From positions 12,687,255 through 12,751,254 of the forward strand of contig JAJEKV010000011.1 in the NCBI GenBank assembly GCA_021234155.1: DNA of 64,000 bases. Direction: 5' to 3'. The translations under genes and the position numbers were made by a program. The notes below the pieces were generated by a model. The model worked only from the letters and a program-made list of their open reading frames with translations, was not told the DNA's origin and made no database searches. Every line of letters starts with the position of its first letter. Position 1 is the first letter of the stretch. This document shows positions 36,915-50,400 of this stretch, in pieces. The stretch comes from Isoetes taiwanensis (taxonomy: Eukaryota > Streptophyta > Lycopodiopsida > Isoetales > Isoetaceae).

Positions 36915-37719
36915 AGAGCCAAAGACAATATCTGATTGGCGCCCTATTACATTATTGTCTTCCGTGTATAAAATATTTGCGAAGGCCCTTGCAAAAAAAA
37001 TGCGTGATGTCTTGGTTGTATCAATCTCTCATACTCAATCTGGATTCTTGCCAAGGAGGAGCATTTTAGACAATATTGCTGCTGCTTATGAGGGTATGTA
37101 TTGGGCCAGATTGAAAGGTATGCGTATAGTCTATCTTAAATTAGATTTTGCCAAGGCATATGACAGTGTGGATTGGGAATTTTTGGAAAAAAGCCTCTTA
37201 GTATTGGGCTTTGGTCAGCAGTTCACCAGTGATATTATGAAGCTCCATATCTCGGCACGGTCTACTGTGTTGTTTCAGGGGAAACCCTCCATTGTTTTTT
37301 CGATTGGGCGGGGTGTTCACCAAGGATGCCCATTAGCTCCACTTTTGTTCACAGTAGTAGCTGAGGTCCTTTCACAGTTATTTGCTAAGGTTGTGCAGGA
37401 TGGGATAGTCCAGGGGTTGAGTATGGAGGATGGTCCACAGGAAATTTGTAATCAATATGCTGATGACACATTTCTCTTTCTTGTTGCTAATGTGGACAGT
37501 CTCCAGAATGCAAAGCTTCTTCTTGATACTTTCTCTTTAGCATCTGGAGTTCTTGTTGGTTGGCCAAAGTGTTCTGCATTATGGACGCTTGATGGGGTTG
37601 TGCCTCCTTGTGCTGCTGATTTTCTTGGAAGGTGCTTCCTCATGGGAAGGCTACTAAACTTCTTGGTATTCCTGTGGGCATTCATATTTCTACCTCCGAT
37701 GCTTGGGATATTATCATAG
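36772..37719 (+). pseudogene. LINE 2 reverse transcriptase core
   Basis: RT motifs in order: KTISDWRPITLLSSVYKIFA, SGFLPRRSILDNI, YLKLDFAKAYDSVDWEFLEK, GVHQGCPLAPLLF, and the active-site NQYADDTFLFLV (YADD at 37456-37467), followed by FSLASGVLVGWPKCS. All three catalytic aspartates are present, unlike LINE 1. Only a frameshift near 37640 separates the core from its thumb and C-terminal region, so this is the best-preserved RT in the window. Confidence 0.9.
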
Positions 37720-39139
37720 AAGGGTTGCGAAAGCATTTGTTTTGGTGGAATACTGCTAAGCTCTCTCTGCCAGTGCGAATAACTATTGCTAAGCATATTT
37801 TAAGTAATTCCCACATCTATATGGCCTCTGCCCTTCCGGCTTCTCAGTCAAAATTTCAGGTGATTGTTACCATTGTCCGTGATTTTATTTGGGGTGGGAA
37901 TGAGGAGCATGTTGTGGTCAAGGTTGCATGGTCCAAATGCACTAGGCCAAAATTTGCAGGTGGTTTGGGTATGACACACTTCCATCTGCAGAGTAAGATT
38001 CTGATTTCTAAGTTCATTTGGAGGATCCTTAAGGATATGGTTGACTCACCTGGAGTGCGGTTGGTGAAGCAATCACTTGGTCATTGTGTTCCTTTTGAGA
38101 AAACTTCATTAAAACCTCTTCTTCCTTGGAGTTTCTTTTATCAGCTATGCCCTTTTCCTAATGCCTCCCCTTTTTTCGAAAGGTTTACTGGATTGGGAGA
38201 CAGTACGGACCTTATTTCGTATTGATCTTGTTGCAGGTCATCAGTTGAGTGCCCCTTGTTGGTGGATACCTGTGGAAAATAATCTCCGCCTCAGTTCATC
38301 CATTAACTCGACGGCGCTGGAGGTTAGCAGGAATCTTAACAGTTGCAGCATGGTATGATTCTGGCCAGTTAGCGACTTGGTGAATCTTTCAAACAAAATT
38401 CCTATTGTCTCGATGGGACAAACCTATTTGGCAAAAGGTTGCTAGTACTCTGCCATTGGTTGCTCCAGAGGCTATCGAAGGGTGCATGTGGTTTTCCCTT
38501 CAGAGTATTTACGAGCATAGACTTGTGAACTCTATGTATAGGCTGCTTGTCAATGGTGATATCCTTCCGCCATCCACCAAGTGGTCCTTTCATCTCTCAC
38601 CTCCTAGTTGGAGACGTATGTGGACTTGGGCTTGGGATAAACTACTCCATCCTAAGGTGGCTGTGCTTTGGTGGTAGATTTTTCACAGATGCCCGCAGGT
38701 GAATGTGCTTGTCCACAGGTTTGATCCTCGAGTGTCAGCACTCTGCCCACTGTGCAAGCAAAGGGACGAGACCATTGAGCATTGTTTCTTTTTATGTGAT
38801 CATCTCCAGCCTGTTTGGTCTTGGCTGCTTTCTCTTTTTCATGTGACATTGACAAGTCAGCAAGTGCTTCTGGCTATTTATCTGGATACTTAGAATAAGG
38901 TGCGGAGTCAAGCATTTCATTTGGCATCAGGATGGTTGATGTGGTCCATCTGGAAGCGCAGAAGATTGTGTATCTTTCAGGGTTTGGATATTTCTCCTGC
39001 AGTCGTCCTCCAGGATGCACAAGCTAGAATCGCTAAGGCCTACCATTGTTCTTCGCTTGCTCCTGCCAAGCGACAGTTGATTCCTATTTGGGTGTGTTGT
39101 CTTATGCATAGGCTGGTGGTTTTATTCAGTGGGTCATGA
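37632..39139 (+). pseudogene. LINE 2 C-terminal region with zf-RVT
   Basis: Frames 37632-38225 (thumb side, LPVRITIAKHILSNSHIYMA and FIWGGNEEHVVVKVAWSKCT) and 38405-38893 carry the zf-RVT block CPLCKQRDETIEHCFFLCDH. 38900-39139 holds FHLASGWLMWSIWKRRRLCI. In-frame stops at 38675-38677 and 38891-38893, plus two frameshifts, break it. Confidence 0.85.
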
Positions 39140-39254
39140 TTATCCTCTGAAATTTTATTCCCGCCTCTGCATTTGTATCTGGCTTTTGGCTTGATGTTTC
39201 AATAAAGTTTGTCGTTCTTCAAAAAAAGAAAGGAAAAAAAAAAAAAAACTTCAC

Positions 39255-41245
39255 ATTGGAATCACAGACCAATCTAGTGCAGTCTTTCTCAATTGCTTCA
39301 TTGCCTGCAAAAACATGATAATTGTGTATGATCAGAGCACCATCTGCTAATACAAATTCTTCATGCATTACAATTCGATTGTGCATCCGATATTCTAAGG
39401 GATAAGAGATACACTTAAAGGCAGAGACTCTCAATTTGAATTGAAGAGATGCAAATGGGGACAAATATCATTCACCAAATAATATAACTGTCATATCCAA
39501 AAATGTACCTATAATAAATGTGTATCTAAAAGTCTCTACATGGGACTTGTAAGCAATTTATAAAATGTACTTTGAGTGCATGCTTAAAACAAAATGCTGC
39601 AAAGTAGTACTTGGAAAGACCTTGGTGAAATGAAGTTGAACTGTTTGAAGTTGGACACACAATGACACATTTTAAATAAGTAAATTTTGTGCTTCTAAAA
39701 TCCATACATCCTCAGATGAAGAAACAACTGTGGAATACAAAAGCTTAGCTGAAGAGGAGGAGAAAATAGTATAAGACGGCTCTCCTAGCTTCAGTCGTGG
39801 CCGCTCCAATTGAAAAAAAACAACGGTAAAAGTTAATGTCATGCTGCTGAAAATGATAAAAAAAAATAAAATTTAGAAGGATTGCAATGTTTACACTATA
39901 ACATTAGATTTGCTCAAGCTTGCAGCAAAGGATTAGAAGAGTCATATTTGCTTGCCAAGATGCCCAAGATGCTTCCCAAGGTGCTTGTCAGAACTGAAAA
40001 CATAGTGATGGACATAGAGAGACAAACAGATAAAACTGATTTGTTCAGTATATAAAAAACTTTTTATCATCAGACTTGCTTGTGCTTATGGATGAGACCT
40101 AAAACAAAATTGCAAACATCTGAGGAAAATAAAGAATGCCTTTCCATATGCTAGCTATATTGAACTCAGAGAACAAAAGATCTGAATCTAGATTGCTAAT
40201 AGGAGACCAGCTCAGACCTGAGCTCAGACCTGAGCCGACCACTCTAATGCCTTTAATGTATGGTCCGTATATCTTTGGACAAAAGATTAAGATAACTCAT
40301 AAGAATGCTAGCAGAACATCAACTAGAAGTAGCATTATCAAGCCCTTTTGCCAATCCTGGTTGGCATATATCTATCAGGCCCATGCACCTTGTAATACAA
40401 AGGACACCTTCTTGCAAAAAGCCATCGGGGACCTCATTTTCATAAAATGCCTACAACGTTAGGAATAATACCTGCACAACTTGTCCTGCCATCAGCTAAT
40501 TCATATGGCAACATCTTTGAGGAAAAGGGCACAGACTTCCCTGTGTCGAGCTTGCCGAAGAAGACAATTGTTTTCTTGTTTTACTCTTACAATGGTAAAA
40601 ATTAATTGGGGGATTACTTCCAGAAAGGATATGTATTGGAATTCATGCAAATATAGGATGTTATATGTTTGCCATCACCAACACATCAATCCATATATAG
40701 AGGAAAATTATACTTGAGCGAGGTGTGAGATATTATGTACTGCTCTAATGCAAACAATGAAGAAAGATGAATATTTTACCTGAGGCATAAGAACTCTCCA
40801 GTCTATGCCTTTCTTCATTTGAGTTTGAAATCATTTACCAGTAATAACACATGTTAAGATGAGATCTGGTTTGCAGATATTAACATAATAGAACATTGGT
40901 GCTTCAGAATGAATAGATTCTCCAGCCATTATTAAGTTCAATATATCTGCATGTTCAAATTGTCAATTTAAGAGTAAATCCACATGCACATCAATAATAT
41001 TTTGGAGCACGTAAGAAGCTGGAGTTCATTATAAAGCAGAGTTAAAAAGGCTTGAGGTTACGTCTGTCATATAGTGAAAGGCAAAACAGAATGTGCCTAT
41101 AGCTGTAGGCTCTAAAACATATATCGAAATAGCCATTATAATCAATGTTCAGAAGCGCTAAATAGCCAAGTACTTTGAATGCTCAAATTTGAAGTTGCAT
41201 CTATCGGTTATCCATACCCAGCAAACATAATCACGCACAAACATA
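39255..41245. other. long stretch without a recognisable gene
   Basis: AT-rich, with only short chance frames. A small duplicated CAGACCTGAGC lies at about 40214 and 40225. Nothing supportable. Confidence 0.4.
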
Positions 41246-41480
41246 AGAAGAAGAAGAAGAAGAAGAGATTTTAACGTCACGCCACAAGGCAGCGTCCTAT
41301 CGGACATGTGACACTTTACAACACACCCAGATGGGTCCTGCCCCCACCACTTTACATTGCTGAAGTGGGTCCTTCCCCCACCAACTTTACATTGCATGGC
41401 CACTTTCACAACGAGGCGTTGAACCCGTGACCTTGGGTATGGCAGTTTAACGTCTTACCACAGGACATCATGTAGCCGCC
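41246..41480 (-). mobile_element. tRNA-derived SINE with (CTT)n tail, minus strand
   Basis: On the minus strand: A-box-like TCCTGTGGTAAGACGTTAAA, B box GGTTCAACGCC (about 41422-41432), and a body with a duplicated CAATGTAAAGTGGTGGGGGC segment. It ends GTGACGTTAAAATCTCTTCT in a CTT repeat. The 3' half is homologous to the SINE at 47216-47427 (both have AATGTAA.GTGGT.GGGGG and GACGTTAAAA). The head does not form a working tRNA. Confidence 0.8.
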
Positions 41481-41926
41481 TTAGTCATGATTTTGTATGC
41501 TTTGAACATGAATACTGTTATTACATATCTACAAAGATGCTTTCTAGAATAGTCTATGTACTTGTTAATAAAGGCGAGAAAAATAACTTGTAACTTGAGA
41601 CCAATGAATCCTACAATCAGCTCTGGTCAGTTCATTCTAAATTTCTCCTCGACAAGATCATTTCATTTCTCTATGAGTGCCATCTTTTTGTTTGTGGCAA
41701 AATTTGAGACAAAGTTCAAGAAAAAAGTACCTTTGTAACTCAAAGCTAAGAGCGATCGGCGAGCAAGATTGTACTTAAAGATATCTCAGAGAATGAGCTC
41801 CGAAATATGGCGTTCCTGATGCTTCAGAAAAATTGCCAAAGGCTGGAGCCAACGAAGTGCTATAGAAGAGAAAAATCCTCCATCATCTTTGTCAAACTTC
41901 TTCTGCCGTAGTCTTGCCCGGAAGAC
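41481..41926. other. no recognisable feature
   Basis: No gene or repeat supported. Confidence 0.4.
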
Positions 41927-42376
41927 CATATTTATCATCCGGGATGTGGTTAATCCGGATACCCATTATCAGCCACCAAGAACCGCGCAGTTGCAAGCCC
42001 AAAAACCAACTGTTTTTTGCCCTTTTTTGATCGATTCTGCTCTATTTCGCCTCAAATCTCTTCCTCTCTTCGTCAATCTAGCATAAAAGGGGCATACAAA
42101 GCGATTGGCATGCTTTTTAAAGCGGATCAAACCGCCCACGGAGCAGGAAGAGCGATCTGATCAAAATTTCTGCCCCCGCTGCACAGTTCTACGCCTGGTT
42201 TTTTGTCCGGATTAACCATTTTTTGTCCGGATTAACCACTTGGCTGATATCGGATGTCCGGATTAACCACCCTGGCTGATATCGGATGTCCGGATTAACC
42301 ACCCTGGCTGATACCGGATGTCCGGATTAACCACTCTGTTTTGTCCGAAAAAACCACATCCCGGATGATATATACG
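41927..42376. mobile_element. 450-bp TIR element with internal 32-bp minisatellite
   Basis: Ends share TATCATCCGGGATGTGGTT in inverted orientation (left about 41932-41950, right about 42352-42370), imperfect over ~36 bp. The right half contains five TGTCCGGATTAACCA copies (42204, 42224, 42255, 42287, 42319), the last three on an exact 32-bp period with GGCTGATATCGGA spacers. The same TAATCCGGAT...ATTATCAGCC motif occurs inverted in the left TIR, so the minisatellite grew from terminal sequence. Non-autonomous; no clear TSD. Confidence 0.7.
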
Positions 42377-42965
42377 GAGTTCCAGTCTTGCCCTGCAACT
42401 TTCCCAGAAAGCTTCACAAAGCTTTTCAAAATTCTAAACAATCTAGCAGAAGAGGATGCCGATGGGCTCACACTTAGACCTGTAAGGATCCTCTAAATGC
42501 CATGATTCTTGAAGATGGAGATGAAAATTCCAGAATGAGATAATTGATTGGAATAGAAAACCGACAACCTTGCCCAAAATGGGTTCAATAAACCAGAAGT
42601 GCAGATGTGCTATTCCCAGCGTCCCTGTGATATAACTGCCGAGCATTCTCCTGATATAGTCTACGGTTTAGGACAAAATTAATGGCCTCCTAATAGTATT
42701 ATATGGAAACCTTTTTTCCGATCACTCGCGAGAAAGCTAGAGGAAGAACGTGCTTAACACCAAAATTGAAGCAAAGTCCGACAATTCTACCACAATTTCT
42801 CAATAATTGCAATGAAAATACTTTAGCATCCTATTACACAGTGCACGTGAAGAAACCACTGAATCCAAAGGAAACCCAATGCCTAAAAGTGCACACAAAT
42901 TATCCTCTTAATTTGCTTTTAGTATTATATATAGATAGATATTTCCTATATTGAATTCTTAGTTA
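42377..42965. other. no recognisable gene
   Basis: Short frames only. The last part may be the internal 3' end of the LTR element below, but no integrase motif is recognisable. Confidence 0.4.
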
Positions 42966-43273
42966 GACCTTGAGGCCAAGGTTCTAAGGAGGGGGGGAGA
43001 ATAAAGTGTTACAGGTAATTTGGGGGCATGTCGCGCATGTTAAACCCTATGGGACGTCCATGGTTGTGGAAAGCATCGATCTTACTACTGGGTGGTGTGG
43101 GATATGTTTGACATGAGTAGATTACTTGTGTCTACTAAGTGCAGATAGTGAATTTTGAGACGGCAAAAGTTCGTATGTTTAAGTGGCAATAAAATCAAGG
43201 TTAAGGAGTCCAAGAATGGACCTGAAACCATTGTGTTGTATGGGTTGACAGGACAACCATGATTGGCTAGGTT
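42966..43273 (+). mobile_element. LTR retrotransposon 3' junction (PPT and LTR start), remnant 1
   Basis: GACCTTGAGGCCAAGGTTCT, then the purine tract AAGGAGGGGGGGAGAATAAAG, then TGTTACAGG. This layout (end of pol, polypurine tract, TG start of the 3' LTR) is typical of plant Ty3-type elements. A homologous junction lies at 44847-44890, sharing GGGCA(A/T)GTCGC in the LTR. The LTR is cut short by LINE 4. Confidence 0.55.
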
Positions 43274-43290
43274 AATCTAAAGGTAAATAT

Positions 43291-44477
43291 TTTTTTTTTC
43301 TTTTGAAGGACGACAAACTCTTATTGAAAATTCCAAAAGAAGTACACACATAGATGAAAAGACATGAATAAAATCTCAGCAGACAAAGATAATCCACTGA
43401 GTGCAGCCACCTGTCTATGCATAAAATAAGATACCCAAATATTCCTCAAAAATCAAACGTTTTTTCTCAGGAGCAAGCTGAGAACATAAGTATGCCTTCA
43501 CCAATCTATCTTGTGCCTCGTGAAGAAGTTGGTCGATAGTAATTGATAAGCCTTGAAGATATACATTCGCCTTCTTTTCCAAATAGACCACAACAACCAG
43601 CCTGAAGCTAAGTGGAAACCCTGTTGCTGCAAGCTGTTCCAAGTTGAAGGATAAATAGCGAGAAGCACTTGCTGGCTAGTCAAGACCACATGGAAGAGAG
43701 ATAGTAACCATGACCAAACTGGCTGAACTTGGTCACATAGAAAAAAGCAGTGCTCGATACTCTCAACTTGCCGCTTACACAGTGGGCAGAGTTCTGAAAT
43801 GTGGGGATAAAACTTATGAACCAGCACATTAACCCGCAGACATCTGTGAAGGAGTTACCACCATAAGGTAGAAACTTTGGGATGCAGCAATTTATTCCAG
43901 ACCCAGGACCACATATGCTTCCAATGAGGAGGGGGAATGCGGAGCTGCCAACCAGCCCGAGGGGGACAATGTCCACATCAACCAGCTTTTGATATAACGA
44001 ATGCACAAGACGACGTGCATTAACAATTTGGGGACAAGTCCAAATAGGCACATCAATTGATTGTGAAGGAGCGTCTGGCAGAATGCCAGCCAGCTTTTGC
44101 CACAGAGTTTTGTCCCATCGAGATAGCATAAACTTAGTCTGAAAAGCATCCCAAGTCAACAAGTGTCCTGCCTCATACCAAGCACCAACTGTGAGAATAC
44201 CAGCACGCCTCCAACGCCGTTGAGTCAATGGATGTACAGTAGCACACAGAGGCATGTGGTTATCCAGAGGAATCCACCAACACAGAGAACCTGCCTGTGG
44301 ACATATACCTGGATTAATCTTAAATAGCACCCGAACTGTCTCCCAAGAATCAAGCAGTCCCTTCAAGAAGGGGAAAGCATTCGGATATGGACGAAGCTGA
44401 TAAAAGAGACACCAAGGAAGAACTGCCCTAAGTGCCAGTTTCCCAAAAGGAAGAACTGCCCTAAGTGCCAGTTTCCC
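43291..44477 (-). mobile_element. LINE 4: 5'-truncated copy with perfect 17-bp TSD
   Basis: AATCTAAAGGTAAATAT flanks it at 43274-43290 and 44478-44494. The minus-strand 3' end has a poly-A next to the left TSD. The sequence covers the C-terminal LINE region: PIWTCPQIVNARRLVHSLYQ (44366-43680), zf-RVT CPLCKRQVESIEHCFFLCDQ and HLASGWLLWSIWKRRRMYIF. Frames break at about 43850 and 43640. The 5' end carries a 33-bp tandem duplication (AAGGAAGAACTGCCCTAAGT...), a common scar of incomplete target-primed reverse transcription. The identical TSD shows recent insertion. Confidence 0.95.
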
Positions 44478-47400
44478 AATCTAAAGGTAAATATACCAAG
44501 AGTGCAAACTATAACTTTTTTTTTCTTGCAAAGGCAAGGGTTTTTGTTTTGGGGTTGCATCATTGAGTGTATGCCAAACCGCTCCAGGTCATATTAGCTT
44601 GCCTAATCAGGGATTTGGCTTGGACTTCGTTCTAGTTTCCCCAAGAATATCTGTTGGCGAGTAGTGCTTGATGCATTCTAGGCAAAGACAGATGATCTAA
44701 ATTTGCTTCTTATTGTTGCAACTTTGGAGTGCAAGAAGGTCTAGCAAAATTGTATTTGCAGGAGCTCATGACTTGTTTCAAATTATGAACATTTATGAGC
44801 TAAGCGTGGTGCTGCTTTCGTGCGACGTTTTCCTCATTTGAAGCTCTAGACCTTGAGGACAAGGTCATAAGGGGAGGGGAGGAAACTGTTACGGTCCAAG
44901 GGCAAGTCGCTCTTGCAGGTCCTGGGGCTGGGAACTGGCCTTGGAAGTGCCACCGCGTGGCTTGGGAACGCTCCAACTAGGGGTAGTGCTTGGTTATTAT
45001 TCAAATGGCATTTGTTTCATATGGTAATGGGACATTAAAATATAAATGTTTAAAGTCATCTAACCATTAAAATAAGGGATTCCATGTGGCTGCAACCCAT
45101 TGGATGGGTGTTTTTAAGGGGAAAAACCCCTTTCCCTAATCGCGCACAATCCAGGACTGCCGGATCCATCTCAAGAGGTCGAATCCAGCTTATAGCTGGA
45201 TATTTGGAGCTGGAAAAATGGCTCAAAGCCTTTTCAGGGGCTAACTTTGGCCTGCCATCAGTATATAATAGACTAAGGGCGTTTTGGGAAGGGGCTCGGT
45301 TTTGAGTATAGCCTTTGGAGCTGCCTTAAAAGATCAATTCCTTCCATATTCTGTGGTGATTCATCCTTAGGGATCGATTGGGGATCAATCCGACCTCTTT
45401 GCCCAGTTTCAGGGCTTCTTGATAGTTTTGAGTTTTTTCCCATTGATTGTGAGGTTGCTCTGGGTTTGAGCGATACTGTTGTTGCAGTATCAATTCTAGT
45501 GTTAGAATTTATTGAAGCTGGGCTTCAAGCTAGCCCTGGGGGGTTATTTGCGATTGTGCATGGGAAGTTCGAGGAACTTAAGGTTGAGGGGAACTCCGGG
45601 AGTTCTAGGCAACACAATCGATCCTACTTTTTGTAGGCTATAACACTTTCCCAGGTTCCCACGTTAAGTTCTTCCATCAAACATATTTGATATGTTATGA
45701 TGTTCTTTTGATTGTTATTAAGACCAAAAAAAAATAATTAAAACTAGCATTAATGCAGGCTTGGGGCAAGGGGTTAGGCTGCCTTGGATGGGGTGGGAAG
45801 CATAGTCAATCTTGAATGGGGTGGGAAGCATTCCCACTTATTTGGAATTCAATTGTACCATATTAGAGCTAATAACAAGATAAGCTAGAGACCTTCTCAA
45901 CATGTTAATATTAACTAGACTAGACCTTTTAAGTCCAAAGTTGTTTCTTCATGTTCAATTCAACTTAATATTCAATTCAATTCAATCCAATCAAACTCAA
46001 TTCTATTGAAAATGTAATGGTCAATTTATCTACCAAGTGTTCAAGCATGGAGCATGCTTCTTGGAGGTGATCTTCTCTTGTGTGAATGGGGGCAATTGTT
46101 CTATGCGTTTTCATAGGTTGTGTTCATAGGCACCACTATGATCCGCTACAAGCATAGGATTAATCTAGTTTTTGTAGTGGGAGTTTTTTACTAACTTCAA
46201 AGCATTATTATTCCAAAGCTCACTTAAGAAACATGTATTCCTATACTACTTGAGGTGATTGTTGTCCTCATTGATTTGCACCTGTATGCACTTGTGTTCC
46301 TGCATATTTCTTTGGAGAATCAGATGGCTTGTTTCTCCTTCCAACATGCTTTAAGTCTTTGTGGATCTATGGCCAGTGTGTAGGCGAGGTTTGAAATGAA
46401 AGCCTAGAGTCTTCCATTCTGACGATAGATGCTATAACGTTCTAGAGCAGCTCTTTGCAGTGGCAGAAAGACAGTCTCTTGCAGAAGAATTTAGTACAGG
46501 ACCATGGACTTGCCTCCAAGTGCTCGAGTCAGAAAGGCCTTCTGTACTAGTTCAAAATCCTCCCAAGTGGCAGGTGATATCATTGACCCCCTATACTTCC
46601 ACTCCATGCAAAAATACTGGCTCCAACAACACCATGAACAAGTGCGATTGATGTGACCAGTCGTAAAGCTCTGCTTTGTGACAATTGTTTCTACAACAAT
46701 AGAAAGCCTTCCAACCTGTCGTTACCCATTGTTTGATACAAGTATCCTTCTATATAATAGTGGTGAACTCCAATCTTAGGTACTTGTATGTTTGCACCCT
46801 TCACAAATGAAGCAAGGCGGCCCTTGTTGCCTTGATGATGACACCGAAAGAACCTTGACTTTGACCAAATTGACCCATATTCTAGTAGTCTGGCAGGAAG
46901 TGCTCAGGGTATCCAGATGCTGTTGCATACTCATCGCGGTGTAGGTTAAGAGATCCATGTCATCTGCATGAATTAGATGCTGAATGATATGATGAGAAAG
47001 TCCCCTCCAACTTGCACAAGCCAATCCTCAAGCTGATCAGTGTATAACCCAAACAATGTAGGAGAGAGTAGGCAACCTTGGTAGACTCAAATACTACTGT
47101 TGATACCCTTTCTGAGGGGGGCATTCATGCTAAGCATCTTTCATAGAGCTTGTATATGGCATTTTATAACTCTTGGGGGACTTCCAATTGTATCAATCTT
47201 TTGCACAGTTTCTCTCGGCATTTGGTCTAGTGGTAACACACTAGTTCCTTAGCAATGTGGTCTCGAGTTCGAGACCGCCCAGAATCGTACTCGGTACTGT
47301 TGGGGGTCAAATCCCAACAGACGCAATGTAAGGTGGTTGGGGGCAGGGCCCAACCAAGCAATGTAGTGTGGTGTGTGGTCACATGTTCAGTTGGATGCTG

Positions 47401-50400
47401 CCTAGTGACGTTAAAACTACTATCTATCTCTAGGGATCGTGTCGAAAGTTTTGGCAAAATTCACAAAGCAGCAATATAGTTTTTGTCATATATCTCTGTT
47501 GTCTTCTATCAAGGTTTGCCCATGCCATCAATTGCTGCTCAAAAATATCTGCTAAAGGTCTTGCCAACAAGAAGTTGATCATGCTTGTATGGTAACTAGC
47601 ATGCAGTGTAGATATCCTACTTTATATATTGGAGCCATTCGGCCAACAGTCCACTGTGAGGGTATGCCTTCTAGAAGGGCTCTATTGAATAGACTGGTAA
47701 GGATGGGAATAATCTGTTGTCCAGCCAACCAATTTTAATAGTTCTGCTTACATGCCATCTAAATCTGCAACCTTGCCATTCACAAGACATTGCAAGCCTT
47801 TAGTGACATCCCTCTGTTACCAGTGCTAGGCCTAGGTGTGTTGGCACCTCACTTTTCACTCTGCTAGGGTCAGAGCTGCATCAAGTATTGGTTCCACTGC
47901 CCTTGAGAGATGTTTCCAGTAAATTGCATGGGTCTTTATAACACTCTTCTTCAAATAAGTAACAAACACAAAGGCAAAAAGCTAGAAGACGTACAAATCC
48001 ATGGGTAGTGGATCACTAATTTGTAATGATTCTTCCAAGAAAAGAGTGCACATGTGTGTGTTAGTTATTGGTAGGAGGGCACAAAGGTGTGGGAGAGGGT
48101 GTCCAAGTTGTCAAGGTGTCTCTTTCTTAGTAGTTTGTGTATGGTCTTGTACATAATTATTCATAATCCCATAATTCTACAAATGTTCTTTTACTCAAAG
48201 GAGAAGCTGGAGAATGCATCATATCATATGGAGATTAAAGCTTATTTATTATTATCTTAATACAAGCTTGAAAGGTAGTATAAAGGGTATATACACACAA
48301 CTGCTTATGTATCTATTTATTCTTAGTTACTAATGAATTTCCTATGTTTAAAGAGAAATTTAGAGTTCCTATTACATTTTGAATAGAAGCTTTATGTAGT
48401 GGCAGGAGCTAGTGTTTTATAGAACTATAATAACATTATATCTTTTGGAAACACTACAAGAAGACATGAAGCTAGTGTTTTTTTTGAATTACTATAACTA
48501 TATATCTTTTGCAAATATCATTTCAAAATGCAACATTTTGAACTTTTGCAAATATAACAATGACTAGCCTTCGGCAACTTGCACACTGTGGTATTCTATA
48601 AACTGCTTGGACCATGTCATGTTTACTTCCCTTAATGGCTTGAAAAGTCACTCGTGATTGTAGAGGCCAACGTAGACAACACCTTTTGTAAGCTTTAAGA
48701 TAACTTTTGTTCACTCGTAAAGCACCTCCACAGAATGAGCAGTAGGTAAACTTCAAGTAAGGTAATGCCACTTTTGTTGACATTTCCGTATATATAATAT
48801 ATGGAAGGTAGTCCCAACTTTCACCTGCAATCTTGGTATTGTGGCTAATCACGTCGTGCCATGTGGTAGGTCTTTCTTTCTATATCCTCAAATTCATGTC
48901 GTTCTTGCTATTTTCTTTTTCATTTACAACATTTTTACTACTCAACATTCAGACAATCTACCCAATATTTTAATTACCTGCAAATCCGATGTGAGCTGCA
49001 CTTCGGTGCGTTGACATGGGTCGACATGGGTTCCATGCCGGTGGTGTTTATTGTATATGGAAAAGGAACAATATCATAAACAAGGAGACAGATAAATAAG
49101 TATTGAACTCAGCTCCCAAGAAACGGATGCATGACAAGAGTTTAAGGTTCGACAGTTAGAAACAGAATAAGAGAAAGCCATAGAAACACAATACAATATG
49201 CTCTGGGATGTGTTAAGAGCAAAGGCCACGAGGAGGGGCCCTTAACCACAGAGGTCACGAAGAGGTCACGAGCAGGGGCCCTTAACCACATTATGCCATA
49301 TAGCCGCCAACTACAAAGTCAACAAGGGTATATGCTAGATTTCTGGAGGAGTCAATATATGGGTTAAGTCAAGGAAGTATATGCTAGATGTGGGTATAGT
49401 ATTTTAGATGAAGGCGTGGAATAAGGAGCAAGCAAAGGTAATTTTCAAACAAAGGTAGTTTTCGAAGGTGGATCTTTATTAAGATCCACCTTGGAAGATG
49501 TATGGTCTTCAAAGGAAGGAAGGAAGGAAGGAAGAAATTTTTAACGTCCACGGAACCCAATCGGGTTATGGGATTAGAACAAACAAAGGGGGCATAAGCC
49601 TTAACAGAACAGAGGGCCGAAGCCCAAAAAACAGAACATGGGGTCTAAGCCCCGTTACAACACACAATACAAGGCATGAGCCTTACCAGAACTCGGGAAG
49701 TCTTTCTAATGTATCCTAAATGTCCCAGATCCTATTTTCTCGCTCTTCTCGTGCTATAGACACCACTATGATCCACTACAAGCATAGGATTAATCTAGTT
49801 TTTGAGTGGGAGTTTTTTACTAACTTCAAAGCATTATTATTCCAAAGCTCACTTAAGAAACATGTATTCATATACTACTTGAGGTGATTGTTGTCCTCAT
49901 TGATTTGCACCTATATGCAGTGTAGTACCGTACTTAGCGTACCGTACGTGTATGGTATGTACGCAACGTACAGTACGGGGTAACGTACGTCAGCTGATTT
50001 AACGTACGAAAGTACGTTAAAATGTTGTACGTCAGCTGATTTAACGTACGAAAGTACGTACTTTAACCTTTTTTTTTGTGAAAAAAATCATAAAATACGG
50101 GTACCGTACCTATAAAGTACGTACCGTACCTGTAAAGTACGTACCGTACGCGTACGTTAAACAACAGATAATTTTTTTTTTTAAATCATTGTTTGCACAA
50201 AATGCTTAAGTACGTACTGTACGTCCCAGCATGGTACGTAAGTACTTTAACTCGTACCGTACGCGTACGTAAACAACACTGCCTATATGCACTTTTGTTC
50301 CTGCATATTTCTTTGGAGAATCAGATGGCTTGTTTCTCCTTCCAACATGCTTTAAGTCTCTGTGGATCTATGGCCAGTATGTAGGCGAGGTTTGAAATGA

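Larger units (their letters stand above)
36290..39254 (+). mobile_element. LINE 2: 5'-truncated non-LTR retrotransposon
   Basis: Plus-strand LINE of the same family as LINEs 1, 3 and 4. It has the EN-RT linker (36303-36880), reverse transcriptase (about 36740-37640), a C-terminal region (37632-38360), zf-RVT (38405-38893) and a W-rich tail (38900-39139). A 3' UTR with AATAAAG (39202-39208) and an A-rich tail ending at about 39248 follow. The endonuclease is missing. Frame changes near 36890, 37640, 38225 and 38370 and stops at 38675 and 38891 disable it. Confidence 0.9.
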